A stretch of DNA of 64,000 nt from Oceanobacillus halotolerans (GTDB lineage: Bacteria; Bacillota; Bacilli; Bacillales; Amphibacillaceae): the NCBI RefSeq assembly GCF_010993955.1, contig NZ_WIXL01000002.1, positions 186,001 to 250,000 on the forward strand, in the 5' to 3' direction. Under the pieces are notes generated by a model. That model ran no database searches. It was not told where the DNA came from and was given only the letters and a program-made list of their open reading frames with translations. This document shows, one piece after another, positions 8,271-17,666 of this stretch (positions are counted from its first letter, which is position 1; every line of letters starts with the position of its first letter). The position numbers and the translations under genes are program-made.

Positions 8271-9192
8271 CCTTCAAGCACCTCGTTTTCTGTAAGATAT
8301 TTTTCTCATTTGCATCAAATATCCCTGCAACTGTTCCTGGGTGACGCTGTTTATCTAACAATGCAATTCGTTGGAAGACTTGGTGTTGGAATAAAGGTTT
8401 TAATGATGGTCTTTTCTTTAATTCTGAAATGGAATTGCCATGAATCGTACAGATAACAATAACACCTGCATTTATTGCTTCCATTAATGCTTGTACATCC
8501 TTACTATTACCAATCTCATCCACTACTAAGATCTCAGGAGACATCGAACGAATCATCATCATCATTCCTTCGGCTTTAGGGCAAGCATCCATCACATCAC
8601 TTCTTAAACCAATATTGTGTTGTGGAATTCCTTTAATCGATCCTCCAATTTCAGAACGTTCATCAATAATCCCCACTTTAGCAGCCTTTACATGCTCCCA
8701 TCCCGTTCCTATAATCCTTGTTACATCACGGATTAATGTTGTCTTTCCTGTTTGTGGTGCTCCAATAAATAGCGTATTAAGATAGTTTCCTTCATACAAA
8801 TATGGAATAATGTCTTGAGCGCACCCTACTTTCTCTTTAGCAATTCGTATATTCATAAATGTAATATGCTGAATTGCTTTAACAGAACCATTTAATGTAT
8901 TCACTTTTCCTGCAAGACCAACACGGTGACCACCCTCAATCGTCATATAACCTTGGCGTAATTCATCCTCCATGCGATAAAGGGAAAAGTCACTTAGCTG
9001 ATTTAAGACGAACATTCCATCCTGTTGATCAGGTTTGATATGCGTTATCCATTCTGTTTGATTGTCAAAAATCAGTTCTATTGGACGATATATGCGGATA
9101 CGTATTTCTTGTAGCAAATGCCATCTATCCTTCATGTTAGATCGTATCACCTGTTGAATATGTTCAGGAAACAGACGTAGTATTTCTTCCAT
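8215..9192 (-). CDS. spoIIIAA: Stage III sporulation protein AA (secretion-type ATPase)
   Basis: A 325-aa protein with a Walker A motif (IGAPQTGKTTLIR near 145), a Walker B-like ILVVDEIG near 222, and MMMMIRSMSPE between them. SpoIIIAA is the mother-cell ATPase proposed to power the SpoIIIA channel. It is the first gene of the operon and has a sigma-E-like promoter about 35 nt upstream. The C-terminus runs about 18 residues beyond the usual end, into the spoIIIAB start, which suggests loss of an ancestral stop. The start has GTGAGG 7 nt upstream. Confidence 0.94.
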   Translation of the reverse strand: MEEILRLFPEHIQQVIRSNMKDRWHLLQEIRIRIYRPIELIFDNQTEWITHIKPDQQDGMFVLNQLSDFSLYRMEDELRQGYMTIEGGHRVGLAGKVNTLNGSVKAIQHITFMNIRIAKEKVGCAQDIIPYLYEGNYLNTLFIGAPQTGKTTLIRDVTRIIGTGWEHVKAAKVGIIDERSEIGGSIKGIPQHNIGLRSDVMDACPKAEGMMMMIRSMSPEILVVDEIGNSKDVQALMEAINAGVIVICTIHGNSISELKKRPSLKPLFQHQVFQRIALLDKQRHPGTVAGIFDANEKNILQKTRCLKDEVDWSTSFHRHNNYSRI

Positions 9193-9225
9193 GGCATGTC
9201 CTCACCCTCAGTAGCTTTATTACTA

Positions 9226-9254
9226 AATGTATGTACCAAACACTAAATTATGAC
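9226..9254 (-). promoter_or_regulatory. Sigma-E-type promoter of the spoIIIA operon
   Basis: Minus strand: GTCATAAT at 9254-9247, 13-bp spacer, CATACATT at 9233-9226. This fits the mother-cell sigma-E pattern (-35 ATA-containing box, -10 CATACA-T) and sits just upstream of spoIIIAA, an operon known to be sigma-E-dependent in B. subtilis. Confidence 0.7.
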
Positions 9255-9327
9255 TCGTCCAGCTCAAGAAAATGGTAAGCATTAATAGAACTCCCTGACA
9301 ATTTCTGCGAAGAAACGTTTTTGAACA

Positions 9328-9580
9328 AAAGCGTAAGCGACTTGATACCCCCGATTAGAAAACGTGGCTTGTCGCCAAGTGGCGAAAGCCTTAGTTGCAC
9401 TTATGCTGTAAGAAAGTTTTTCTTATCTGCCAAGCATTAGCCAAGCCTAAACGTAGCTGGAGGTGGCCTTTCCTATAAAAGGAAGTAATGAGGCCAACTT
9501 TTTTTCTTATACTTGGAACATTAAAATTTTAGCCACGTCGAATTCGCATCTTAGCTAAAATTTTATATTTTCCTAACGTG
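9328..9580 (+). repeat. Composite of repeat B copy 3 (9328-9480) and partial repeat A (9500-9580)
   Basis: The B part starts AAAGCGTAAGCGACTTGATA with the inner CTTGTCGCCAAG hairpin but lacks the GGGGGTAGGCGC edge. The A part has only the second hairpin (TTAAAATTTTAGCC ... TTAGCTAAAATTTTA). The gap between efp and spoIIIAA (B. subtilis has yqhV here) holds no gene. Confidence 0.8.
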
Positions 9581-9584
9581 CAAA

Positions 9585-9615
9585 TAAAAAAACAGCCCCT
9601 GATAGGACTGTTTTC
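9585..9615 (-). terminator. Terminator after efp
   Basis: Minus strand AAAACAGTCC / GGGGCTGTTTT hairpin with a TATCA loop, followed by a T run, about 20 nt after the efp stop. Confidence 0.8.
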
Positions 9616-9636
9616 TAGTAAATCTATTGTAGCTAA

Positions 9637-10194
9637 CTATGCACGGGAAACATATTTACCTTCTGTCGTACTAATTACCAATACATCACCTTTGTTAATG
9701 AAAAATGGCACTTGGACGACATAACCTGTTTCCAGTGTAGCAGGTTTGGAACCTCCACTTGCTGTATCCCCTTTAATACCTGGTTCTGTTTCTACTACTT
9801 CTAACTCAACGTTTTTCGGCAATTCAACCCCTAAAATCTCACCTTCATATGTCATAATAGAGACTTCCATGTTTTCTTTTAAGAAGTTCAATTCATTTTT
9901 AATTTGTTCTCCTTGAATTTCGATTTGTTCATAAGTTGTAGTATCCATAAATGCATGTGCACTGCCTGATGCATAGAGGTATTGCATTTTCTTGTGTTCA
10001 ATATGTGCTTTGCTCACCTTTTCACCGGCGCGAAATGTTTTTTCTTGTATGTTACCACTTCTTAAATTACGAAGTTTCGATCTCACAAATGCAGCACCTT
10101 TTCCTGGTTTGACATGCTGGAAATCAATAACTTGCCATATATCATTATCTACTTCAATTGTTAAGCCTGTTTTAAAATCATTTACTGAAATCAT
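9637..10194 (-). CDS. efp: Elongation factor P
   Basis: A 185-aa protein beginning [18 protein letters not shown], with the loop [12 protein letters not shown], whose lysine near position 32 is the modified residue in Bacillus EF-P, and the C-terminal OB domain ending in GEYVSRA-like sequence. EF-P relieves ribosome stalling at proline runs. An upstream TTG six codons earlier overlaps the AAAGGGG ribosome site, so the ATG at 10194 is the start. It lies between the aminopeptidase gene and spoIIIA as in B. subtilis. Confidence 0.96.
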   Translation of the reverse strand: MISVNDFKTGLTIEVDNDIWQVIDFQHVKPGKGAAFVRSKLRNLRSGNIQEKTFRAGEKVSKAHIEHKKMQYLYASGSAHAFMDTTTYEQIEIQGEQIKNELNFLKENMEVSIMTYEGEILGVELPKNVELEVVETEPGIKGDTASGGSKPATLETGYVVQVPFFINKGDVLVISTTEGKYVSRA

Positions 10195-10212
10195 TGCTAT
10201 AACCCCTTTCAA

Positions 10213-10292
10213 TCATAGAGTGAAACTTCAATCAGTGGAGGTCTCGACTTACGTTCTTAGTCCACCCGCCAGTACATGCGTGATAAAAAAAC
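10213..10292. repeat. Short repeat-derived spacer (family E-like)
   Basis: The stretch GTGAAACTTCAATCAGTGGAGGT...AGTCCACCCGCCAGTACATG between efp and the upstream peptidase gene resembles stretches at 31783, 33140, 44590 and 53645 (ACTTCATTCAGTGGG.. TTCGACGCACAGGACGTG..). It is degenerate and no gene is seen. Confidence 0.45.
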
Positions 10293-11354
10293 TTATAACC
10301 GGATTAATTCCTTTGAAGAAACGGTTAGTTTTTCTACACCATCTGTTGTAATCACAACATCATCCTCTATACGACAACCACCAACACCAGGAATATAGAT
10401 CCCTGGCTCAACTGTCACAACCATACCAGGTTCTAGCTTCTGTTCTGAGCGGAAAGAAAGGCTTGGTCGCTCATGGACTTCCATCCCTAGTCCATGTCCA
10501 GTTGAATGACCAAAATAGTCTCCATACCCTTTTTCTTTAATGTAATCTCTTGTTAAGGCATCAGCCTCTACTCCTGTTAATCCCGGTTTTAATCCATTCA
10601 CACCTCGTAATTGTGCTTCTAATACAGTATGATAGATATCATCTAATTTTTCATCAATATTCCCTACTGCAACTGTCCTTGTAATATCTGAACAATACCC
10701 TTCATATAAAGCACCAAAATCCATCGTAACTAGCTCACCAGATTGAATTTCCTTCTCAGATGCAACACCATGTGGTAATGCAGATCGATTACCTGAGGCA
10801 ACAATAATATCAAAACTAGAGGATTTTGCTCCTAGCTTACGCATATGAAATTCAAGTTCATTAGCAACTTCAATTTCTTTTACACCAGGCTTTATAAAGG
10901 TCTGTATATGTTCAAATGTTTGATCGGCTATTTGTGCTGCCTTTTTCATAATGGACAGTTCTTCTTCTGATTTAACTAGACGTAGTTCTTCTATTAATCC
11001 ACTAACAGGAACTAATTCAACATCTAATACCTTGTTATAGGTTTCATAACTTGAATAAGTTACATGATCTCGTTCAAAACCTAAACGTTTAATATTTAAA
11101 TCTAACACTTGCTGTTTAATTTCTTGCTCCATTAATTCCTTATGCTGAATAACATCAAAATCTTTTGCCTGTTCTGTTGCTTGTTCTATGTAACGAAAAT
11201 CAGTAATAAAGCGTGCTGCATCCTCCGTAATAAGTGCAACACCTGCTGTTCCTGTAAAGCCGGTAACATACCTTCTATTAATTGGACTGGTAATTAATAA
11301 CCCATCTAAATGATTTTCTTGTAGTTTTTTTCTAATGTTTACTATTTTCCCCAT
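10293..11354 (-). CDS. M24 family Xaa-Pro peptidase (YqhT-like)
   Basis: About 353 aa. The N-terminal creatinase-type domain covers roughly residues 1-125 and the pita-bread catalytic domain 130-353. Metal-ligand motifs are visible: [17 protein letters not shown] near 215, [14 protein letters not shown] near 285, [12 protein letters not shown] near 315 and CRIEDDVV near 330. It should release N-terminal residues before proline in the cytosol. It is followed by efp as in B. subtilis. The start at 11354 has GGAAGG about 10 nt upstream; an ATG at 11363 has no room for a ribosome site. aroQ ends 16 nt upstream. Confidence 0.93.
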   Translation of the reverse strand: MGKIVNIRKKLQENHLDGLLITSPINRRYVTGFTGTAGVALITEDAARFITDFRYIEQATEQAKDFDVIQHKELMEQEIKQQVLDLNIKRLGFERDHVTYSSYETYNKVLDVELVPVSGLIEELRLVKSEEELSIMKKAAQIADQTFEHIQTFIKPGVKEIEVANELEFHMRKLGAKSSSFDIIVASGNRSALPHGVASEKEIQSGELVTMDFGALYEGYCSDITRTVAVGNIDEKLDDIYHTVLEAQLRGVNGLKPGLTGVEADALTRDYIKEKGYGDYFGHSTGHGLGMEVHERPSLSFRSEQKLEPGMVVTVEPGIYIPGVGGCRIEDDVVITTDGVEKLTVSSKELIRL

Positions 11355-11369
11355 TTTCCTCATCCCTTC

Positions 11370-11801
11370 CTATATGTTTTCTATTAATGCTAATGCAGCC
11401 AATCGATACCCCTTAACACCAAGGCCAACAATTTGACCAATACACACAGGTGCAAGTAAGGATGTATGTCGAAATGATTCTCTTGCATGTATATTTGATA
11501 GATGAACTTCAATGACAGGTGTATCGATGGCTGAAATGACATCCCTTAAGCCAATACTTGTGTGGGTGAAGGCAGCAGGGTTAAAAATAACCCCTTCATA
11601 GTTTTCATCTGCTAATTGTAATTTGTCGATTAAATCACCTTCATGATTTGATTGATAAGCATCTAGGTGATAGCCATATGATTGAATAGTTTGTTGAACT
11701 GTATCAACAATATTTTGCATCGATTGATTCCCGTAAATCGCAGGTTCTCGCTTACCTAGCAGATTAATATTGGGTCCATTTAATAGTAGCAGACGCTTCA
11801 T
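11370..11801 (-). CDS. aroQ: Type II 3-dehydroquinate dehydratase
   Basis: A 143-aa protein beginning MKRLLLLNGPNINLLGKREP, the signature start of type II dehydroquinases, followed by the catalytic YGNQ tyrosine near 23. The conserved NPAAFTHTSIGLRD is near 75 and EVHLSNIHARESFR near 98. It catalyses dehydration of 3-dehydroquinate in the shikimate pathway. The shikimate kinase gene aroK is also in this window at 25900. It is followed at once by the M24 peptidase gene. Confidence 0.96.
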   Translation of the reverse strand: MKRLLLLNGPNINLLGKREPAIYGNQSMQNIVDTVQQTIQSYGYHLDAYQSNHEGDLIDKLQLADENYEGVIFNPAAFTHTSIGLRDVISAIDTPVIEVHLSNIHARESFRHTSLLAPVCIGQIVGLGVKGYRLAALALIENI

Positions 11802-11881
11802 CCTATCTCCCCATCCCTTTACATATAATGGCAGTTCCTTTTATTTTATCATAAACCTGTCTTTTTGAATAACAATTCTTT

Positions 11882-12409
11882 CTAGGCCTTCGTGGTTTGT
11901 GTCTTCCTATCCTCTTGTGTATTTTTGGCTAATGTATCTTCATAATCATACGATATCGAATACCCAACAAACGTTCCATATAAAATAAACAAACATATCG
12001 TTGATACAATTGTATATTCACCCATACCTGTTATCGGTCCTACATTTGGGAAGATTGGTTGCAAGACATAAAAAACAATTCCCCATAAAAGTGCACCATA
12101 TGCAACTCCCATCCAAATCGAATTAATTTTTTTAAAGATAATATAGTAGATAAAGGCTACGATAACTGAAATAACACCTAGTGCAATTAACGAAACCACA
12201 TCACCTAACCAACGATCTGTCCATCCTGCATCAAGCCAAGAACGTAATAAATATGTTTTGGGTGCAACTTCCGAAAAATTGAAATAGTAGGCAAACAGAC
12301 CAACAATCCCCCAAAAAACGCCTCCTACAAACCCTGTAATGAGGGATCTAGATAAAAGCGATATTGGTTGTTCTTCTTGATTTTGTTCTAATTTTGATTT
12401 GTCACCCAT
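11882..12409 (-). CDS. yqhR: YqhR family membrane protein
   Basis: A 175-aa protein with a charged N-terminus (about 20 residues) and four hydrophobic segments (near 25-45, 75-95, 100-120 and 135-155). It matches the conserved Bacillaceae YqhR family in length and position next to aroQ. In B. subtilis it is placed in the same yqhR-aroQ order. Function is unknown. The ATG follows an AGGGGTG site. Confidence 0.85.
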   Translation of the reverse strand: MGDKSKLEQNQEEQPISLLSRSLITGFVGGVFWGIVGLFAYYFNFSEVAPKTYLLRSWLDAGWTDRWLGDVVSLIALGVISVIVAFIYYIIFKKINSIWMGVAYGALLWGIVFYVLQPIFPNVGPITGMGEYTIVSTICLFILYGTFVGYSISYDYEDTLAKNTQEDRKTQTTKA

Positions 12410-12908
12410 TTAAAACACCCCTATCTTTTGTAAAACAAACTAAAATATTTTCTTGCATTATGTTAGTATGATAAAAAAGAAATAGGAATATTCTATTGTA
12501 AAAAAGAAATCCAACAAATTCATTTAAACTCCCATATATACTTTGTTGTTTTTTTAACATCACAGTTTATATAATATGCCGTCTTAAAGCTTAGCTAGTT
12601 CCACTACGGACAGTAGACTTTTCTAGTGGAAAACGCAACAATCTGTTAGAAAACAGTCAAAAGTAAACACGATAACAAGAAATATTGCATATTTTTTACA
12701 AGATGAGGAAAAAATCGAAATAGGAGCATTACAATAATCTGTTATCGATACACTTCCTTATACCAGACAAAATCTATTTCTTTTTTACTTTTGGTTAAAA
12801 ATAGAGAGGTAAACAAGAAGCTTTTCACTTAAGTGTAAGAAATGGTATAAATGTTGGTAAAAGAGAAGAAAGTTCGAATCAGATTTCAAGAAGGGAGGAT
12901 AAAAAATA
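12410..12908. other. Gene-free stretch between yqhR and yqhP
   Basis: About 500 bp without a supportable gene. A degenerate copy of repeat D spans about 12541-12640 (TTGTTGTTTTTTTAACATCAC ... GGACAGTAGACTTTTC). A possible promoter for yqhP (TTCACT, 16 bp, TATAAA) lies near 12827-12855. B. subtilis has yqhQ in this interval; no trace of it was seen here. Confidence 0.6.
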
Positions 12909-13283
12909 ATGGCTCGAAGTAAATTGTCAATATTGGTTTATGTAATTATTGGTCTTGCGGCAATTGGGTTATTTTCACAACTAATTAATAACACTGCCAA
13001 CTTTATGATGAATATCGCCATTATGATTGGATTTGGGGTACTCATCTCAGCGGTTATCTATTTCATTTTTATTCGAAACCGAAGAAATACAAGTGATATG
13101 AAAAAATATAAGCAGGCAGTTAAGCAATCTAAATTAAAATATAAACAGCATAAAAACGAAAATCCCGCATCAGCAAAACGGCAACAAACAATGCCGATAA
13201 AAAAACGCCTCAATAAACGTGCATCCCATTTGCGTGTAATTGATGGCAATAAATCTAAAAGAAAGAACCGAGCTACGTTTTAA
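12909..13283 (+). CDS. yqhP: YqhP / SA1362 family membrane protein
   Basis: A 124-aa protein with two membrane segments (about residues 8-26 and 32-54) and a strongly basic C-terminal tail of about 70 residues rich in Lys and Arg. The layout and position by mntR match YqhP (SA1362 family), whose function is unknown. AAGGGAGG lies 10 nt upstream of the ATG. The last codons form the first arm of the terminator hairpin. Confidence 0.82.
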   Translation: MARSKLSILVYVIIGLAAIGLFSQLINNTANFMMNIAIMIGFGVLISAVIYFIFIRNRRNTSDMKKYKQAVKQSKLKYKQHKNENPASAKRQQTMPIKKRLNKRASHLRVIDGNKSKRKNRATF

Positions 13284-13301
13284 CGCTGCTTGGTTCTTTT
13301 T
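13261..13301 (+). terminator. Terminator of yqhP
   Basis: AAAGAACCGAGC pairs with GCTGCTTGGTTCTTT, followed by a short T run. It begins inside the end of the yqhP reading frame. Confidence 0.75.
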
Positions 13302-13460
13302 ACGAAGACTTTTATATACTATGTTGTTTTTTTAAAATTAGTATTAATACATCTTACAGTAACACTCGGGACCACTTCTAGCAGTTACAACTAACGAGAA
13401 TCCTTTAAGCATAGGTACTTCCCAAGGCTTACTCATTGGGAGCTACAACAAATAATATTA

Positions 13461-13877
13461 TTATGTTTCTTCTGATTGATTTTTACGAAGTTCGCCTATA
13501 CGACTTGTATCTCCTTTAAAATATTGAACTAAATCACCAATTCGGTCAATGGAATTCCAACTTAAATGATGTTCGATTCCCTCAACATCTTTATAGATGT
13601 TCTCTTTATCTACCCCAATGATTTCTAAAAATTCTTCTAATAATTCATGACGAAATACAAGACGTTCGCCTACTTTCTTCCCTTTAGTTGTTAAGACAAA
13701 GCCACGATATTTCTCATAATTTAGATAGCCATCTTTATCCAATTTTTGAACCATTTTGGTTACCGAAGAAGGATGTACCATTAAAGTCTCAGCAAGATCT
13801 GAAACTCGAGCATATCCTTTTGATTCAATTAAATTGTAGATTAATTCTATATAATCTTCCATACTTGGTGTTGGCAT
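13461..13877 (-). CDS. mntR: Manganese transport regulator MntR
   Basis: A 138-aa DtxR-family protein. An N-terminal winged helix ([19 protein letters not shown], about residues 34-52) precedes the dimerisation/metal domain. The Mn ligands of MntR are visible: Asp8 and Glu11 in [10 protein letters not shown], and the EGIEHHLSW segment near 99-107 with Glu and His ligands. It represses Mn uptake genes when Mn is abundant. It is a stand-alone gene between yqhP and nrdJ. Confidence 0.96.
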   Translation of the reverse strand: MPTPSMEDYIELIYNLIESKGYARVSDLAETLMVHPSSVTKMVQKLDKDGYLNYEKYRGFVLTTKGKKVGERLVFRHELLEEFLEIIGVDKENIYKDVEGIEHHLSWNSIDRIGDLVQYFKGDTSRIGELRKNQSEET

Positions 13878-13986
13878 AAACTCTCCTCATTTCAAATCAA
13901 CAATATTCTAGTTTCCTAATTATACTAAAAGGATACAAGATTTCGCTATGTTTAACAAGCAACTTCCCTATTCTTTAGCCCGAATG

Positions 13987-14028
13987 CAAAAAAGGAACCA
14001 ACGAATCTGTCGCTAGTTCCTTTCCTAT
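13987..14028 (-). terminator. Terminator of nrdJ
   Basis: Minus strand AAGGAAC ... GTTCCTT with an inner GCGA/TCGT extension, followed by TTTT, 6 nt after the nrdJ stop. Confidence 0.8.
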
Positions 14029-14033
14029 ATTTC

Positions 14034-15155
14034 TTAAAGGCCACATTTCAGTTGTGCGCCACAACTTGTGCACGTATTACAACCACCAATATCTTCTACA
14101 TTCCCTTTACGACAAACTGGGCATGTATCTCCAATTTCTGAACCTATGGTTACATTTGTTTTTTCTAATTCCTGGACGGTATCCATTAATACGACTTTTG
14201 GTGTTTCTTCGTCCTCAAATAACTCTGTTTGTTCCCCTACTGTATGTTCTTCTGCTTTAAGCGTTAGCACTTGGGTATCACGACTTCCATCTACATAAAC
14301 CGTTCCACCTTTTGCTCCACCTTTATAGAGTCTTAAATAAACATCTTCTACTTGATCCACAGTATATCCTTTAGGCGCATTAACAGTTTTAGAAATAGAG
14401 CTATCCACCCACCGCTGGATCACACATTGTGTGTCTGCATGCGCTTCAGGGCTTAAGTCCATCGCAGTGACAAACCAATCTGGTAGTTGACTTGGATCCT
14501 GTTCTGGGTGCTTATCTAAGTATTCTTGTACAATGTCTGCTTTTACTTCTATAAATTTGCCAAGCCTTCCACTTCGATAATAAGAAAAGGAGAAATATGG
14601 TTCAAGTCCTGTACTAACCCCCACCATTGTGCCTGTACTTCCAGTTGGTGCTACGGTTAGTAAATGTGAGTTTCGAATTCCATATTGTAAAATACCTTTA
14701 CGTATATCCTCAGGCATTTTTTTCATATAACCAGTATTAATAAAAGCTTCTCGTAACGATTTTGTTTCTTCTTGTGTGTCCCCTACTAAGAATGGAAAGC
14801 TTCCTTTTTCTTTTGCCAATTCTATTGATGTTCGATAAGCAGTAGTAGCAATCACCTCAAAAATGTTATCAACTAAAGCATTACCTTCTTTTGAGCCATA
14901 GGCTGTTTCACAGTAGATTAATAGATCGTGTAGTCCCATGACACCCAGCCCAATTCGGCGCTCTCCTAATGCCTGCTTTTTATTTTCTTCCAAAAAGTAT
15001 GGTGTCGCATCAATTACATTATCTTGCATTCTTACGCCAGTTGTAACCGTTTGTTTTAGCTTCTCAAAATCTACCGTTTTTGCCTCTTTATCTGCCATTT
15101 CTGCTAAATTAACTGCTGCTAGGTTACAGACAGAATATGGTGCAAGAGGTTGTTC
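14034..15155 (-). CDS. nrdJ: B12-dependent ribonucleotide reductase NrdJ, exon 2 (C-terminal part)
   Basis: The second exon encodes 373 residues, beginning EQPLAPYSVCNLAAVNLAEM, the sequence that directly follows NPCG in adenosylcobalamin-dependent class II reductases. The barrel continues with LLTVAPTGSTGTMVGVSTGL near exon residue 175. The C-terminus carries zinc-ribbon-like CPVC and CTSC pairs and ends with LKCGL, typical for the family and used for reducing the active site. The spliced protein is 853 aa, a normal length. The open frame extends 22 codons into the intron (to 15221), but those residues do not belong to the protein. Confidence 0.93.
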   Translation of the reverse strand, partial: EQPLAPYSVCNLAAVNLAEMADKEAKTVDFEKLKQTVTTGVRMQDNVIDATPYFLEENKKQALGERRIGLGVMGLHDLLIYCETAYGSKEGNALVDNIFEVIATTAYRTSIELAKEKGSFPFLVGDTQEETKSLREAFINTGYMKKMPEDIRKGILQYGIRNSHLLTVAPTGSTGTMVGVSTGLEPYFSFSYYRSGRLGKFIEVKADIVQEYLDKHPEQDPSQLPDWFVTAMDLSPEAHADTQCVIQRWVDSSISKTVNAPKGYTVDQVEDVYLRLYKGGAKGGTVYVDGSRDTQVLTLKAEEHTVGEQTELFEDEETPKVVLMDTVQELEKTNVTIGSEIGDTCPVCRKGNVEDIGGCNTCTSCGAQLKCGL

Positions 15156-16146
15156 CAATTTGTTATCCCATCGGCTTTTTATCCGATAGTTCTTACAGTT
15201 GTTTTCCTGTAAGTTCAGCATACCTTTTCATTACACTAGGTAATGTTGCGGTCTCGTGGATGGATTATAGTCTCATAAGAGGATCACCATCTAATTAAAC
15301 AAATCTACGGTTTTTTTCTCATATTTTAGATCTATCTTATAGTGCATACATGGGACCATTCTTACATATGGTGCAACCAACTTTAAAAACTTAATAGAAT
15401 TAGGGGTATTCATCCATACTTTATACTTGTCTCTTGATCTACGAAGACGAGTTTCGATACCCCAAACCTCTTTAAAATAACGAATAATGGTATGTTGGCT
15501 TTCGATGTCAAAGCCTTCAGTATGAAGCGTGACATTTCTGCTTTTAATAGAGCCATTTGGGTTTTTTCGATACCCTAGATTTCCATCATCCATATACCAA
15601 ACAGCTAATCCGATTGGAGTTAATTGGTTGAGTAAGTTTTGGGATACAGCTTTCTTACTCGATATATAGGATTCCTTGTAAACCTGTGTAACAAGTGGAT
15701 GAGTGCCTAATTCTCCAACATGCATAGTGTATATTTTATCTGTATTTCCATTATGAGTACCTTTTCCGGTGAATTTAGTTTTTTTGGTTGTCAACCAATA
15801 ATTCTTGGTCAAATTCTCTTTTAGCACTTCCATTTTCCATATAAGATAGTCATATTGTTTAGGATTATGAGTACATGAGATATTGTAATTAACAGCTTTC
15901 TTGCCCTTCTTAATATGCCCATCTCCCATAACCATTCCAATGAGAAAACTCTTTTTGTCCGTAGTAGGTAATTTCATATTAATCACCTTTTCCTTTGCCT
16001 TAAAAAAGCAAATCTAATTTATTCTTAATTAGTTCTATGCGTTGCCCCTGACTAGAATGTTACTTCTAGCCTTCGGTTCGGGTTAGCACTCTCAGCCTTC
16101 CCGCTTTATCCCGCAATTTTTTACGTGAGGCAAACTATGCTACTTT
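15156..16146 (-). mobile_element. Group I intron in nrdJ with internal endonuclease gene
   Basis: A ~991-nt insertion between the NPCG and E codons. The 5' exon ends in U and the intron ends in G, the group I rule. The internal guide GUUUGCCUCACG (16135-16124) pairs by its last eight bases with the 5' exon end CGUGUGGU (one U-U mismatch, terminal U-G wobble, P1). Its first four bases pair with the 3' exon start GAAC (P10). AATTGCGGGA-like and GACTATAATCC-like core elements are present near the two ends. The frame closes three codons past the junction, so it is not an intein. Splicing is inferred, not shown. Confidence 0.9.
15291..15977 (-). CDS. LAGLIDADG homing endonuclease (intron-encoded)
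   Basis: A 228-aa protein with two LAGLIDADG-type helices: FLIGMVMGDGHIKK near residue 12 and GLAVWYMDDGNLGY near 130. The acidic residues of GDG and DDG are expected metal ligands. Two motifs in one chain suggest a monomeric endonuclease. It is expected to cut intron-less nrdJ alleles and promote intron homing, and might also help splicing (maturase). The ATG at 15977 follows AAAAGGTG by 6 nt; a GTG three codons upstream overlaps that site. It lies wholly within the intron between the P/Q and R/S core ends. Confidence 0.92.
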   Translation of the reverse strand: MKLPTTDKKSFLIGMVMGDGHIKKGKKAVNYNISCTHNPKQYDYLIWKMEVLKENLTKNYWLTTKKTKFTGKGTHNGNTDKIYTMHVGELGTHPLVTQVYKESYISSKKAVSQNLLNQLTPIGLAVWYMDDGNLGYRKNPNGSIKSRNVTLHTEGFDIESQHTIIRYFKEVWGIETRLRRSRDKYKVWMNTPNSIKFLKLVAPYVRMVPCMHYKIDLKYEKKTVDLFN

Positions 16147-17586
16147 ACCACACGGGTTCGTTGCTACTACTTGATCACCATATGCTTTCGCATTTGTCAT
16201 TTCATTCGCATTGTCAATAAAGAAAATTCCTGGTTCTGCTGAATACGTAGCACATATATTAATTAAATTCCATAATTCTTTTGCTCTAATACGACGATAA
16301 ACACGGACACCATAACCCATTTCTTCCCACTTACGTACATCACCAATTTCATGCCAGTTCTCATTGTATGCTTGCATTTCTTCTGTTGTATAATTTTCTA
16401 CATCTGGGAAGCGTAGCTCATACATTTCATTATTTTCCACAGCTTCCATAAACTCTTTAGTTATACATACTGAGATATTTGCACCAGTCAGAAACTCTGG
16501 ATTATGAACGGAATACGTTCCACCATTTCGTAACTTCTTTTCGGCTTCTTGGATAGCTTCTTTCGTAAATCCACCCAATCCAGGCATCGTCTTATAATTT
16601 ACAATTCCTTGATAAAGATCCATTTCTGTTTCTGTTAAAGGTGTGAACTTTAATTTTTCTTGTGCTAACTGCTTAATTTGTTCGTCTTCTGTATTTTCGA
16701 TTAAATAACGTAGGATTCTTGGATTTTGCATTTTCGATATAATAAATTCGATAATATCTGGATGATAATCTACCAGCATTATCATTTGTGCTCCACGTCT
16801 TGAACCACCTTGTTCTACTAAATGCGTTAATTTTGCTATATCATCTAACCACGAAACAGAACCTGATGATTTTCCGTTGACGCCTCTAGCCAGTGTATTT
16901 CTCGGCCGTAGAGTAGAGCCATTTGTTCCAACTCCCCCCCCCCTACTCATAATTTCCATGACTTGTTTTCGATGGTCAGAAATACCTTCGCGTGAATCCT
17001 GTATATACGGCATAACGTAACAATTAAAGTATGTCACATCTGTTTGGGATCCAGCACCATATAAAACTCTACCAGCTGGGATAAAGTTTAAACTGGCAAG
17101 TTCACTCGTAAACTTCTCATACATTTCCTGTTGCTTCTTTGGATCTGTTTCAACTTCAGATAATCCTGTTGCATTACGTTTGGCAATTTGCTCAAAATAT
17201 ACTTCCATTGGTTTATCAATTACATCTAGGGAGCGTCGAACAATGCCAGTGTTTGCTTCCTCCTCCTTGTCTAAAACAGATGAAAATTCTGGATCAACCT
17301 TTATCTCTGCTTGATGATTTACCCAATCAATAGAGTGGATAAATCCGTATCCACGTGCAGGAAATTTTGGATCAGCTTTCACTGTTAAAACAACAAAGTC
17401 TCCTTTTTTTAATGTCTTTTTTTCTGTATCTTTAAAGGCATATCGATCCAACATAACTAACCGTGAAACACCACTATGGGTAATGTGCATATCAGGTGTT
17501 ATGGGATGTACTTGAGGGAATAATGTGATATCCTTATTTAGTGTGTCTACATCGATTTCATTTTTTTCTTCCACAATAGTCGACAT
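16147..17586 (-). CDS. nrdJ: B12-dependent ribonucleotide reductase NrdJ, exon 1 (N-terminal part)
   Basis: The first exon encodes 480 residues ending VVATNPCG, the first four residues of the active-site motif NPCGE. Family motifs include FNCYVMPYIQDSREGI near 190 (first redox cysteine) and the SRGGGVGTNGSTLRPR loop near 215. NrdJ reduces ribonucleotides using a radical generated from adenosylcobalamin and works without oxygen. The unspliced frame stops three codons later (16135). In B. subtilis the mntR side of yqhL holds lipM, so nrdJ is an accessory gene at this site. A bad 10-C run at about 16937 could invite slippage or sequencing error, but the frame is intact. Confidence 0.93.
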
Positions 17587-17666
17587 ACAACCGCTCCTTT
17601 ATTCTATTAATTCTCTTAAAGGGTTTCTATGATGTTACTATAACTTTAACACATATTGAAACCTCG

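Noticed and set aside
16930-16945. C homopolymer in nrdJ exon 1 as a frameshift
   Set aside because: The run reads in frame as the glycine loop GGGVGTNG, so the length is correct.
16135-17586. nrdJ split could be an intein
   Set aside because: The frame hits a stop three codons past the junction and there is no splicing-domain sequence; the exon edges obey group I rules instead.
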